The notes under the pieces: generated by a model
Seen by the model: the letters and a program-made list of their open reading frames with translations, nothing else
What the model was told of the DNA's origin: nothing
The model's database searches: none
Made by a program: the position numbers and the translations under genes
Shown: piece after piece, positions 35,084 to 43,630 of the stretch
How positions within the stretch are numbered: position 1 is the stretch's first letter
How the letters are laid out: every line of letters starts with the position of its first letter
Assembly (NCBI RefSeq): GCF_000738675.1
Contig: NZ_JPUX01000001.1
Coordinates: forward strand, 4,216,001 to 4,280,000
Length of the DNA: 64,000 bases
Direction of reading: 5' to 3'
Source of the DNA: Serratia nematodiphila DZ0503SBS1
GTDB taxonomy: Bacteria > Pseudomonadota > Gammaproteobacteria > Enterobacterales > Enterobacteriaceae

Positions 35084-36832
35084 TTGACCAATAACCGACT
35101 TGAATGGCAATCTTTATTGCCGGACGTAACGCCTTATCAGGCGATATTTGATACCGCCGCTCAGTTGGCACCCGTGCCCTTTTCCGCCATTCAGCCTCGG
35201 CTGGAAAATGCCCTGACGCTATTTTGCCACCCCCAATCGCCACCGCGTTTCATGCTGTTGAAAGCGCAAGAAACGCGTGAGTATCTGGAACTGATCGCTC
35301 ACGCCGTCAAACCACTGCTGCCGAAAAATACGGCATGCCGCGGCAGCCACTATGTCATTCAGGATGGCAAGGTCAGCGTCGAGCCTGCCAGCCGTGGCGA
35401 TGAACCTTTTGCCGCCGGCGGCGCTTGTCTGTTCCAGGAGTGGATTGAGCCGGAACAGCTGTTTGGCTGCGTACGGATCCACAATGGCGACATTACCCTG
35501 CAACCGGGTCTGGTGCACCAGGCCAACGGCGGCATTCTGATTCTGTCGGCGCGGGCGCTGCTTGCTCAGCCGTTGCTATGGCTGCGGCTGAAGCAAATGA
35601 TCGGCCAGCGCCAGTTCCACTGGGTTTCGCCTGACGAAACCCGCCCGCTGCCGGTAGCCATTCCACCGATGCCACTGGATCTGCGGCTGATTGTAGTCGG
35701 CGACCGTCACGGCCTGGCCGATTTTCACGATATCGAGCCGGAACTGAGTGAACAAGCGATCTACGGTGAATTCGAAGACGATCTGCAGCTGACTGAAGTT
35801 GATGATATGGCGCAGTGGTGCGGTTACGTCAACGGCGTGATTGCCGACCAGCAATTGCCGATGCTGGCGAACGACGCCTGGCCGCCGCTGATCGTCCAGG
35901 CTGTGCGTTACAGTGGCGATCAGGGCATTCTGCCACTCTCGCCGGTTTGGCTTGGCCAGCAGCTATCCGAAGCCGCACTGTATGCCGAAGAAGATCGCAT
36001 TACGGCCAAAGCGTTCGAGGCGGCGTTAAATGCCCGAGAATGGCGCGAAAGCTATCTGGCCGAGCGTATGCAGGATGAGATTGAGTTGGGTCAGATCCTG
36101 ATTGAGACCGAGGGTGAAGTGGTCGGACAGATCAACGGTCTGTCAGTCCTGGATTATCCCGGTCATCCACGCAGCTTTGGCGAACCGTCGCGCATTAGTT
36201 GCGTTGTGCATCTCGGCGACGGCGAGTTCACCGACGTCGAGCGCAAAGCCGAACTGGGCGGCAACCTGCACGCTAAAGGCATGATGATCATGCAGGCGTT
36301 TCTGATCGCCGAACTGGATCTTGATCAGCAGCTGCCCTTCTCCGCTTCCATCGTCTTTGAGCAATCTTATGGTGAAGTGGATGGTGACAGCGCCTCGCTG
36401 GCTGAGCTATGCGCATTGGTCAGCGCCCTGTCACAGCAACCTATCACCCAGCAGATCGCCGTCACCGGCTCCGTCGACCAATTCGGCAACGTACAACCGA
36501 TAGGTGGCGTTAACGAAAAGATCGAAGGCTTCTTCGAGGTTTGCGTACGACGCGGCCTGACCGGCAAACAGGGTGTCGTATTGCCCGTGACCAACGTGCG
36601 CCATCTGTGTCTGCGCCAGGATATCGTCGATGCGGTGCGAGAGGGGCAGTTCCATCTGTGGGCGGTAGAGAGCGCGGCGGAAGCCTTGCCTTTGCTCACA
36701 GGTTGCCTCTACTCTGACGAACAACAGCCGAATTTGTTGGCGGCCATTCAGGAACGGATTGCGCAGGTGAGCCTGCAGGAACGCCGTCGTCCGTGGCCGC
36801 TGCGCTGGCTCAACTGGTTCAACCACGGCTGA
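35084..36832 (+). CDS. lonH: Lon-like protease without functional AAA module (LonH/YcbZ)
   Basis: 582 residues from a TTG start, which gives the expected N-terminus MTNNRLEWQSLLPDVTPYQ; no ATG or GTG lies near it and no strong ribosome site is visible. The C-terminal Lon protease domain (about 370-560) has the catalytic Ser in VDGDSASLAELCALVSALSQ and the Lys in GGVNEKIEGF. A classical Walker A is not seen. In E. coli this gene also lies between matP and fabA. The rare start may keep expression low. Confidence 0.9.
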   Translation: MTNNRLEWQSLLPDVTPYQAIFDTAAQLAPVPFSAIQPRLENALTLFCHPQSPPRFMLLKAQETREYLELIAHAVKPLLPKNTACRGSHYVIQDGKVSVEPASRGDEPFAAGGACLFQEWIEPEQLFGCVRIHNGDITLQPGLVHQANGGILILSARALLAQPLLWLRLKQMIGQRQFHWVSPDETRPLPVAIPPMPLDLRLIVVGDRHGLADFHDIEPELSEQAIYGEFEDDLQLTEVDDMAQWCGYVNGVIADQQLPMLANDAWPPLIVQAVRYSGDQGILPLSPVWLGQQLSEAALYAEEDRITAKAFEAALNAREWRESYLAERMQDEIELGQILIETEGEVVGQINGLSVLDYPGHPRSFGEPSRISCVVHLGDGEFTDVERKAELGGNLHAKGMMIMQAFLIAELDLDQQLPFSASIVFEQSYGEVDGDSASLAELCALVSALSQQPITQQIAVTGSVDQFGNVQPIGGVNEKIEGFFEVCVRRGLTGKQGVVLPVTNVRHLCLRQDIVDAVREGQFHLWAVESAAEALPLLTGCLYSDEQQPNLLAAIQERIAQVSLQERRRPWPLRWLNWFNHG

Positions 36833-36844
36833 TCGGACTTGTTC

Positions 36845-36862
36845 AGCGTACACGTGTTAGCT
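36845..36862. promoter_or_regulatory. FabR-type operator upstream of fabA
   Basis: AGCGTACACGTGTTAGCT is an imperfect palindrome (AGC...ACACGTGT...GCT) centred about 47 bases before the fabA ATG. The E. coli fabA and fabB promoters carry closely similar FabR sites, so control by FabR (and possibly FadR) is inferred. Confidence 0.7.
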
Positions 36863-36900
36863 AACCTGCGTCCTTCATTAAAATAAGGCTTACTGAGAAC

Positions 36901-37419
36901 ATGGTAGATAAACGCGATTCCTATACGAAAGAAGACCTCGAAGCATCCGGCCGTGGCGAGCTGTTCGGCGCCGGTGGCCCACCGTTGCCGGCAGGTAACA
37001 TGTTGATGATGGACCGCGTGGTCAAGATGACCGAAGACGGCGGGACTCACAACAAAGGTTATGTGGAAGCGGAGCTGGATATTAATCCGGACCTATGGTT
37101 CTTCGGTTGCCACTTTATCGGCGATCCGGTCATGCCAGGCTGTCTGGGCCTGGATGCGATGTGGCAGTTGGTCGGTTTCTACCTCGGTTGGCTGGGTGGC
37201 GAAGGCAAAGGCCGCGCGCTGGGCGTTGGTGAAGTCAAGTTTACCGGCCAGGTGCTGCCAACCGCGAAAAAAGTGACCTACCGTATTAACTTCAAACGCG
37301 TCATCACCCGTAAGCTGATCATGGGCGTCGCCGATGGCGAAGTACTGGTTGACGGCGAAGTGATCTATACCGCCACCGATCTGAAAGTGGGTCTGTTCAA
37401 GGATACCACTGCGTTCTAA
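36901..37419 (+). CDS. fabA: 3-hydroxydecanoyl-ACP dehydratase/isomerase FabA
   Basis: 172 residues. Active-site His in [14 protein letters not shown] (His about 71) and Asp in [10 protein letters not shown] (about 85). It dehydrates 3-hydroxydecanoyl-ACP and isomerises the trans-2 double bond to cis-3, the branch point of unsaturated fatty acid synthesis. Start [20 protein letters not shown] matches E. coli. Own terminator at 37469. Confidence 0.98.
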   Translation: MVDKRDSYTKEDLEASGRGELFGAGGPPLPAGNMLMMDRVVKMTEDGGTHNKGYVEAELDINPDLWFFGCHFIGDPVMPGCLGLDAMWQLVGFYLGWLGGEGKGRALGVGEVKFTGQVLPTAKKVTYRINFKRVITRKLIMGVADGEVLVDGEVIYTATDLKVGLFKDTTAF

Positions 37420-37468
37420 TCACGCAGACGAGAGGGCGGCCATCGTCTTCTTTGCTAATGCTCTTCGC

Positions 37469-37502
37469 ATGCCATCACGCCCAGCGTGATGGCATTTCTT
37501 TC
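37469..37502 (+). terminator. Terminator after fabA
   Basis: ATGCCATCACGC (37469-37480), loop CCA, and GCGTGATGGCAT (37484-37495), a perfect 12-bp stem, followed by TTCTTTCTCTT. The remaining bases up to 37744 contain no further gene that I can support. Confidence 0.88.
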
Positions 37503-37744
37503 TCTTACCGTTTAAAGACTACCCACCTCCTTTAATCGCCCGCTACCGAACCGATTTATCCCTCCTGTCTCTACCCTTTTCCTACCCGAAACGGTCAAAG
37601 CCACAGGCCAGTTTGAGCGCACCCTCCCCACAGCCAGCTATCGACACGATAGCGTTTTTTGCATCCGGTTATTTTCTTGCCCCTTAAAATCACCTAGTAT
37701 AGCCACCCATGTAACTACAATAAATGTACCAACCAAGGGCCGAT

Positions 37745-38266
37745 ATGCAAAAAACCCGCTTTAGCGATGCACCTTGCCCCGTCGCACGTTCATTAGATCG
37801 TGTCGGAGAATGGTGGAGCATCCTGATCCTGCGTGATGCCTTTCAGGGGTTATCCAAATTCGACGAATTCCAACAAAGTCTGGGGATGTCACCGACTCTC
37901 CTGGCTCGGCGACTGAAGGATTTGGTAGCCCACGGCATTCTGCATAAGCAACGTTATCAAACGCGGCCGGTTCGCTATCAGTATCTGCTCACCGAACGCG
38001 GCAACGATTTTCTCCCCGTGCTGGCAGCTCTCTCAGAATGGGGCAATCGCCATTTGATCGACGGTGACATCAGCGCCTTGTTAGTCGACGGCCGCACCGA
38101 TCGGCCGATCCAGGTCCAATTGGTCAATGTCGATACCCAACAGCAGGTGCCGCCGCAGTTTATTACGCTGGCACCAGGGCCTGCGGCAAATGAAGGCATA
38201 CATCAACGCGCCGCACTGATGCGGCAACGGCGCCTCGCCGATTTATCCGAACTTACCAAGGAGTAG
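37745..38266 (+). CDS. HxlR-family transcriptional regulator
   Basis: 173 residues. N-terminal Cys11 in SDAPCPVARSLDRVGEWWSI, then the HxlR winged helix (LILRDAFQGLSKFDEFQQSL, MSPTLLARRLKDLVAHGILH) and an unusually long C-terminal extension (about 110-173). In several HxlR proteins (YodB, HypR) a Cys at this position senses electrophiles or oxidants, so redox sensing is plausible. ATG 37745 has an AAGG site about 7 bases away; an ATG at 37724 is in frame. It ends 2 bases before the FabF-like gene and surely shares its transcript. The gene pair is absent from this place in E. coli. Confidence 0.85.
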   Translation: MQKTRFSDAPCPVARSLDRVGEWWSILILRDAFQGLSKFDEFQQSLGMSPTLLARRLKDLVAHGILHKQRYQTRPVRYQYLLTERGNDFLPVLAALSEWGNRHLIDGDISALLVDGRTDRPIQVQLVNVDTQQQVPPQFITLAPGPAANEGIHQRAALMRQRRLADLSELTKE

Positions 38267-38268
38267 TC

Positions 38269-39546
38269 ATGAGCAATCGTCGTATCGTTATTACCGGCAT
38301 GGGCGCCGTTTCACCGTTAGGGTGCGGCGTGGAGACCATCTGGCAACGTTTGTTAAAAGGAGAGTCCGGCATTCGGGCTTTGCCTGACGAGATCGTTGCA
38401 GATTTACCGATCAAGGTCGGAGGTCAGGTTCCGGCGCTGGCGCAGGATGCTGAAGCGGGCTTCAACCCCGACGCTTCCGTCGCCCCCAAGGACCAAAAGA
38501 AAATGGATCGCTTTATCCTGTTTGCCATGGCGGCGGCGGATGAAGCCGTTCGTCAGGCCGGCTGGATAGCCGATACGGAGGAAAAACAAGAGCGCACCGC
38601 CACCGTCATCGCCTCGGGCATTGGCGGCTTCCCGGCGATTGCCCAGGCGGTACGCACCACCGACAACCGCGGCGCCAAGCGCCTGTCGCCCTTCACCATC
38701 CCCTCTTTTCTGGTCAATCTGGCGGCCGGCCATGTTTCCATCAAGCATCACTTCAAAGGCCCGATTGGCGCACCGGTCACCGCCTGTGCGGCCGGCGTGC
38801 AAGCCATTGGCGACGCTGTGCGTCTGATCCGCAATGATGAGGCCGATATCGCGCTGTGCGGCGGTACCGAAGCCGCTATCGACACCGTCAGCCTGGGCGG
38901 ATTCGCCGCCGCGCGCGCTATGTCCACCGTACCGGCCGAGTTGGCAAGGCAGGCTTCCCGGCCTTTCGACAGTGCGCGGGACGGATTTGTCATGGGGGAA
39001 GGTGCCGGCATGCTGGTGATTGAAACGCTGGAACACGCGCGGGCGCGCGGTGCCACACCGCTCGCGGAAATCGTCGGTTATGGCACCAGCGCCGACGCCT
39101 ACCACATGACCTCCGGTGCCGAAGACGGCAACGGTGCTTATCGGGCGATGAAAATCGCGTTGAAGCAGGCGAACGTCGCCCCAGAAGAGGTTCAGCATTT
39201 AAACGCACACGCGACCTCAACGCCCGTGGGCGATCTGGGCGAAATCAATGCCATCAAACACCTGTTTGGCACGACAGGAAGCGTCGCGGTAACCTCGACA
39301 AAATCCGCCACCGGGCACCTGCTCGGCGCCGCCGGCGGGCTGGAAACCATCTTTACCGCCTTGGCGCTGCGCGATCAGATCGCCCCCGCGACGCTGAATC
39401 TGGACAATCCCGATCCGGCGGCGGCAGGTTTACACCTGGTCGCGAAACGGGCTGAACCGATGAGCATAACCTACGCCTTATCGAACGGCTTCGGCTTTGG
39501 CGGCGTGAATGCGAGTATTCTACTGAAACGCTGGCAGGACGAGTAA
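38269..39546 (+). CDS. FabF-type beta-ketoacyl-ACP synthase paralogue
   Basis: 425 residues, full length. The Cys-His-His triad is present: VTACAAGVQAIGDAVRLI (Cys about 169), NAHATSTPVGD (His about 309) and KSATGHLLGAAGG (His about 346), with the C-terminal SNGFGFGGVNAS gate. NAHATSTPVGD replaces the NAHGTSTPAGD of E. coli FabF, a variant common in other bacterial lineages. It would elongate acyl-ACP with malonyl-ACP. It is a second copy relative to the fabF of the main fatty-acid cluster, and it is co-transcribed with the HxlR regulator. Good AAGGAG site before the ATG. Confidence 0.92.
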   Translation: MSNRRIVITGMGAVSPLGCGVETIWQRLLKGESGIRALPDEIVADLPIKVGGQVPALAQDAEAGFNPDASVAPKDQKKMDRFILFAMAAADEAVRQAGWIADTEEKQERTATVIASGIGGFPAIAQAVRTTDNRGAKRLSPFTIPSFLVNLAAGHVSIKHHFKGPIGAPVTACAAGVQAIGDAVRLIRNDEADIALCGGTEAAIDTVSLGGFAAARAMSTVPAELARQASRPFDSARDGFVMGEGAGMLVIETLEHARARGATPLAEIVGYGTSADAYHMTSGAEDGNGAYRAMKIALKQANVAPEEVQHLNAHATSTPVGDLGEINAIKHLFGTTGSVAVTSTKSATGHLLGAAGGLETIFTALALRDQIAPATLNLDNPDPAAAGLHLVAKRAEPMSITYALSNGFGFGGVNASILLKRWQDE

Positions 39547-39562
39547 ACGGCACAAACAAAAA

Positions 39563-39598
39563 CCTCCGCCAAGGGCGGAGGTTATTCCTTTTATTTGA
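39563..39598. terminator. Terminator between the FabF paralogue and rmf
   Basis: CCTCCGCC-AAG-GGCGGAGG (39563-39581), a perfect 8-bp stem, with AT-rich flanks on both sides (AAACAAAAA before, TTATTCCTTTTATTT after). It lies between convergent genes and may stop both. Confidence 0.8.
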
Positions 39599-39609
39599 CA
39601 GGGAGCCGC

Positions 39610-39780
39610 TTAAGCGGTCACAGCCCTGTCTTCCATGGCTTCTCGCCAACCTCCCAGCCATTGAGACCGGGCGTCCACCGATGATTGGTAGGGACAATGT
39701 TCCCTGGAACGCCCTAAAATACCTGCCTGATACCCTCTCGAATGCGCCCTTTCCAGACGATCGCGTTTCTGTCTCTTCAT
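39610..39780 (-). CDS. rmf: Ribosome modulation factor
   Basis: 56 residues beginning MKRQKRDRLERAHSRGYQAG, with SREHCPYQ and WLGGWREAMEDR, the RMF family. It is a small basic protein that dimerises 70S ribosomes into inactive 100S particles in stationary phase. It occupies the E. coli position between fabA and pqiC, separated from fabA here by the HxlR and FabF genes. The gene is below the usual ORF length cut-off but unmistakable. Confidence 0.96.
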   Translation of the reverse strand: MKRQKRDRLERAHSRGYQAGILGRSREHCPYQSSVDARSQWLGGWREAMEDRAVTA

Positions 39781-40050
39781 GCCTCGTTTCCCTCATTTTG
39801 GTCTGGTGGAAAGAAAACAATGGCTGCTTTTTGCGCAGCCACGAGTAATCAATAGCGCTAAAAGAAGAGAAGATCAATGCGCAAAATTCACGCCAATGTC
39901 ATATTTGTGAGCTACGCCCGAGGAAAGTGCTAAGTGGCTGATCTGCTGGAAAAGGGGTTAACTGTTTGAAATGAAATATAAATCCCTGCCAGCGAGAAAA
40001 AACGGATTTTCACGCCGACAGGGATTAGACGATTTTAGACCAAATTATGA

Positions 40051-40611
40051 CTAAATGCCGTCCATCTGTGCTGCGATAGCCTGAGCTTCCTGCTGCCATC
40101 CCTGCGCCAGAGTGCGCACCAGGGCATCATAGCCGTCTTCACCCTGTTTCAGCTCCAGGTTGAAAGGCCTTTTGATCAAATGTCCCTGGCGGTTCAGCAC
40201 CCACTCGCCGCGAATGATCGCCTTGCCGTCAAAACGGCCGTGGAAGCCGCTGATGGTCACGTTCAGCACATCCTGATCGCTGCTCATCGGCTGTGAAGAG
40301 ACCACCCAGCCCGGCAGCGCGCTGCTCAGGTTGGTGACCAGCGTTTGCTGCAGCTGCTGGTCGAGCGGGCTGGCCCACAGGTTGTTCTGGGCTATCACAT
40401 ACTGTACGTCGTTGGTCTGATACACCACGCCGCTCTGCGCCAGATAATCCGCCACGCTCACGTGTTCCAGCCACAGCTGGCGCGTGGAAGCGCCGCTGCT
40501 GCTGGCCGCAGCAGGCGCACCCAGCGCCGGCAACTGATAGTAAGTCTTCTGTGGTGAACTGCTGCAGGCGCTGAGCAACAGCGCCAGGGCTACCGGGATC
40601 CATTTCATCAT
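40051..40611 (-). CDS. pqiC: PqiC, outer-membrane lipoprotein of the PqiABC system
   Basis: 186 residues. Lipoprotein signal peptide with lipobox LLLSACSSS (Cys about 16). The ABC-type transport auxiliary domain (YQLPALG, QLWLEHVSVADYLAQSGVVY) follows. It docks the PqiB tube at the outer membrane. Its start overlaps the pqiB stop by 4 bases. Confidence 0.94.
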   Translation of the reverse strand: MMKWIPVALALLLSACSSSPQKTYYQLPALGAPAAASSSGASTRQLWLEHVSVADYLAQSGVVYQTNDVQYVIAQNNLWASPLDQQLQQTLVTNLSSALPGWVVSSQPMSSDQDVLNVTISGFHGRFDGKAIIRGEWVLNRQGHLIKRPFNLELKQGEDGYDALVRTLAQGWQQEAQAIAAQMDGI

Positions 40612-42254
40612 TTCGTGGCCTTCTTCGGCTGAGGGTCAGTGCTGCCGGCGGCTTCAAACACCAGCGCGTTGCTCTTCTCATTCAGGGTGCGCAGCACCGG
40701 TTGCAGCTCACGCAATACCTGATCGAGGCGCTGCATGTCGCCCACCATCTTGTTGTAAGCCGGTGAACCAGGCTGGAACCCTTTCATGCTGCGGTTCAGC
40801 TCAAGCAGCGTTTTCTGCATGTCCTGCGGCAGCGCCTGCATCTCTTTGCTGGCGATGATGTCGTTCAGCGACTTCATGGTCTGCTGCGTCGACTTCATGG
40901 TTTTCTGACTTTCCGCCAGCGTCTTAGTCGCTTCGTTGATCATCGGATTGATCGGCATCGAATTAATCTTATCCAACGTCTGCATCAGTTTCTGCTGGAT
41001 CTGCGCCAGACCGCCGCTGGTGGTCGGCATCAGCGGATAACCGAACAGCTCGCGCGGCCCTTTCCACGGTTTTTCCTGCGGATAGAAGTCGAGATCGATG
41101 TACAGCGAACCGGTCAGCAGGTTGGCGGACTTCATCGAGGCGCGCATGCCGCGAGACTCCGCATCTTTCAGGTGCCCTTCAATATCGAAGTTGCCGCCCA
41201 GCTGTTTCTGGAAGCGATCCGGCTCGATGCGGATCAGCACCGGAATGCGGTAATCGTTATCCAGACGCTGCGCCATGCCGTCTTTATAGAACGGCACCTG
41301 CGCCACCGTACCCAGACGGATGCCGCGGAACTCGACCGGCGCGCCCGGCTGCAGGCCGCGTACCGAGTCGGAGAAGAACAGCAGGTAATCCTTATGCACG
41401 GTATACAGTGAATCCTGCGTGCTGCGCTGGTTGTCGAACAGCTGATATTCCGCCTTCTCTTTCGCCTGATCGCCGCGATCCCAGCCGTCCGGCACGTCAA
41501 AACTGACCCCGCCGCTGAACAGCGTGGTCAACGAGCCCATCTCCACCCGCATGCCCTGTGCCGACATATCGAACGCCACGCCGCTGTCTTTCCAGAAGCG
41601 CACGTTGGTGGTGACCAACTGATCGTAAGGCGCGGTGATGAACAGCTGATAGCGCATGGCGCGTTCTTTAGGATCGAAGTAGCTGGTTTCCACCGACCCG
41701 ACGCGATAACCGCGGAACAGCACCGGATCGCCGGCGTTGAGCTGGCCTGATTTCTCGCTGTCCAGCACGATGCGCAACCCTTTGGCATCCGGGGAAGCCA
41801 GCGGCGGCGCATCGAGCAGCTGATAGTTGTCTTTGCCGTCTTTGCCTTTGTTGCCCGGCTGCAGTTCGATATAGGCGCCGGAGAGCAGCGTGCCCAGCCC
41901 GGAGACGCCTTCACGGCCGATCTGCGGCTTCACCACCCAGAATGCGGAATCCTGGCGCAGCAATTTCTCCATGCCGGAATTGAGACGCGCCTGTACCATC
42001 ACCTTGCTCAGGTCATCGCTCAGCGTGACGGTTTCCACCACCCCGACGTCAACGCTGCGGCTTTTGATTTTGGTTTTACCCGCTTCCAGCCCTTCCGCCG
42101 TCGTGGTCACCAGCGTCACCACCGGCCCCTGATGGCTGAAGTGGTAAAACAGGATCCAGGCGCCGATCAGCGCGGTCACGATGGGAATGATCCACACCGG
42201 CGACCAGCGCTTGATCTTCTCGACGTCCGCGACGCTATGATTATTTTCCGTCAC
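40608..42254 (-). CDS. pqiB: PqiB, MCE-domain intermembrane transport protein
   Basis: 548 residues. An N-terminal membrane helix (about 20-42) is followed by three MCE domains (starting near GPVVTLVTTTAEGLEAGKTK, SPDAKGLRIVLDSEKSG and SVRGLQPGAPVEFRGIRLG) and a C-terminal helical tube segment. MCE rings and the tube span the periplasm for lipid transport. The frame opens at 42281, but AAGGAG 7 bases upstream marks the GTG at 42254 as the start. It overlaps the end of pqiA by 14 bases. Confidence 0.94.
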   Translation of the reverse strand: MTENNHSVADVEKIKRWSPVWIIPIVTALIGAWILFYHFSHQGPVVTLVTTTAEGLEAGKTKIKSRSVDVGVVETVTLSDDLSKVMVQARLNSGMEKLLRQDSAFWVVKPQIGREGVSGLGTLLSGAYIELQPGNKGKDGKDNYQLLDAPPLASPDAKGLRIVLDSEKSGQLNAGDPVLFRGYRVGSVETSYFDPKERAMRYQLFITAPYDQLVTTNVRFWKDSGVAFDMSAQGMRVEMGSLTTLFSGGVSFDVPDGWDRGDQAKEKAEYQLFDNQRSTQDSLYTVHKDYLLFFSDSVRGLQPGAPVEFRGIRLGTVAQVPFYKDGMAQRLDNDYRIPVLIRIEPDRFQKQLGGNFDIEGHLKDAESRGMRASMKSANLLTGSLYIDLDFYPQEKPWKGPRELFGYPLMPTTSGGLAQIQQKLMQTLDKINSMPINPMINEATKTLAESQKTMKSTQQTMKSLNDIIASKEMQALPQDMQKTLLELNRSMKGFQPGSPAYNKMVGDMQRLDQVLRELQPVLRTLNEKSNALVFEAAGSTDPQPKKATK

Positions 42255-43557
42255 CTTGCGGCTCCTTGTTGATTGTTTCACTTGCGCGATCCCAGGTCAG
42301 CCGGGGATCAAATGTCATGGCGGCGAACATGGTGAGGATCACCACCAATGCGAACAGCACGGCGCCCGTCGCGGGATAAATGCTCATCAACTGCCCCATT
42401 CGCACCAGCGCCGACAGCACGGCGATCACAAAGACGTCGATCATTGACCAACGACCAACGAATTCGACCACTTCATAAATCAGATGCATACGCTCGCTGT
42501 CGGCGCGCGGTTTCTTCCTGCCGTTCGCATCCCAGCACAGCCAGCCGATCGCCAACATTTTCAGCGACGGCACCATGATACTGGCGATGAAAATCACCAT
42601 CGCCACCGGATAAGAGCCGTCCCCCCACAGCAGGATCACCCCCGCCATGATGGTGGAGTTCATCTTGTTGCCCAGCGCCTCGGTCACCATGATCGGCATC
42701 AGGTTGGCCGGAATATACAGCATGACAGAGGTCACCAGCAGCGCCAGCGTCCACTGCAGGCTGTGACGACGCCGCACGTAGCCCTTGGTGTGACAGCGCG
42801 GACAGCGCACCTGGTCGGCCGGCAGGATCGCCGTGCAGCACGCGCAAGATCGCACGCCCTGGCGCATGCCGGTGCGCCCCACCGTCAGCGGGCGATGCAG
42901 TCGCGGCGCCGGTTCGATATCCTGCCACAACCAGCGCCGATCCACGCACTGGAAGGCGCGCACCTGCAGCAGGCAGAACAGGCAGTAAGGCACGAAGCTA
43001 CTGCCGATGCCGATATCGCCGTAGGCCATCAGCTTGACGAAGCTGACCAGCACCCCGGCGAGGAAAATTTCCACCATGCACCAGGTCTTGAACTGGAACA
43101 GCACCCGAGCCATCCACTTTTTGAGCCCCAGCGGCAAGCGCACTCTGGCGCACAGCAGGATAATCGCCACCATGCAAAACGCCGGGATCAGCTGCACGAA
43201 CACCATAAACAAGGTGGCCATGCTGGCGTAGTCTTCCGCCACCATCACTTCCGGGATTTGGATCAGCCGGATTTCGTTGCCGAGGCCGGCGACGCGCATG
43301 TTGATAAACGGGAAAATGTTGGCCAGCACCAGCATGAACAAGGCGCTGAGCGCGTAACCGATCGGCCGCTTGCGCGGCTCGTCCCAGCGGGCGCTGAGCG
43401 TGGTTTTGCAGCGCGGGCATACCGCTTTGCTGCCATAGGCCAGCGGCGGCAGCGCCACCAGCATGTCGCACTGCGGACACAGCATCAGGTTATCCTGCTG
43501 CGCCGCCGAGGGTGCGGAATGACTATGCTGCTGATGATTGTTGTGGGAACACACCAT
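42241..43557 (-). CDS. pqiA: PqiA, inner-membrane protein of the PqiABC system
   Basis: 438 residues. Two tandem PqiA domains, each with a cytosolic CxxC zinc-ribbon-like pair (CPQCDM and CPRCKT about 28-52; CACCTA and CPRCHT about 240-262) and four membrane helices. It is the inner-membrane partner of PqiB. In E. coli the operon is paraquat-inducible through SoxRS. AGGAGG precedes the ATG. Confidence 0.95.
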   Translation of the reverse strand: MVCSHNNHQQHSHSAPSAAQQDNLMLCPQCDMLVALPPLAYGSKAVCPRCKTTLSARWDEPRKRPIGYALSALFMLVLANIFPFINMRVAGLGNEIRLIQIPEVMVAEDYASMATLFMVFVQLIPAFCMVAIILLCARVRLPLGLKKWMARVLFQFKTWCMVEIFLAGVLVSFVKLMAYGDIGIGSSFVPYCLFCLLQVRAFQCVDRRWLWQDIEPAPRLHRPLTVGRTGMRQGVRSCACCTAILPADQVRCPRCHTKGYVRRRHSLQWTLALLVTSVMLYIPANLMPIMVTEALGNKMNSTIMAGVILLWGDGSYPVAMVIFIASIMVPSLKMLAIGWLCWDANGRKKPRADSERMHLIYEVVEFVGRWSMIDVFVIAVLSALVRMGQLMSIYPATGAVLFALVVILTMFAAMTFDPRLTWDRASETINKEPQGDGK

Positions 43558-43591
43558 ATTCCTCCTAAATAACGTCGCTCACCGGCACGTC

Positions 43592-43623
43592 GATGCCGCC
43601 CGCAGCAGCGCGCGGGCGGCATC
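43592..43623 (-). promoter_or_regulatory. Strong hairpin between uup and pqiA
   Basis: GATGCCGCCCGC (43592-43603) pairs perfectly with GCGGGCGGCATC (43612-43623) around an 8-base loop. It begins 8 bases after the uup stop on the minus strand and has no T tract, so an mRNA stability or processing element within an operon is more likely than a terminator. Confidence 0.6.
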
Positions 43624-43630
43624 GCAACGG

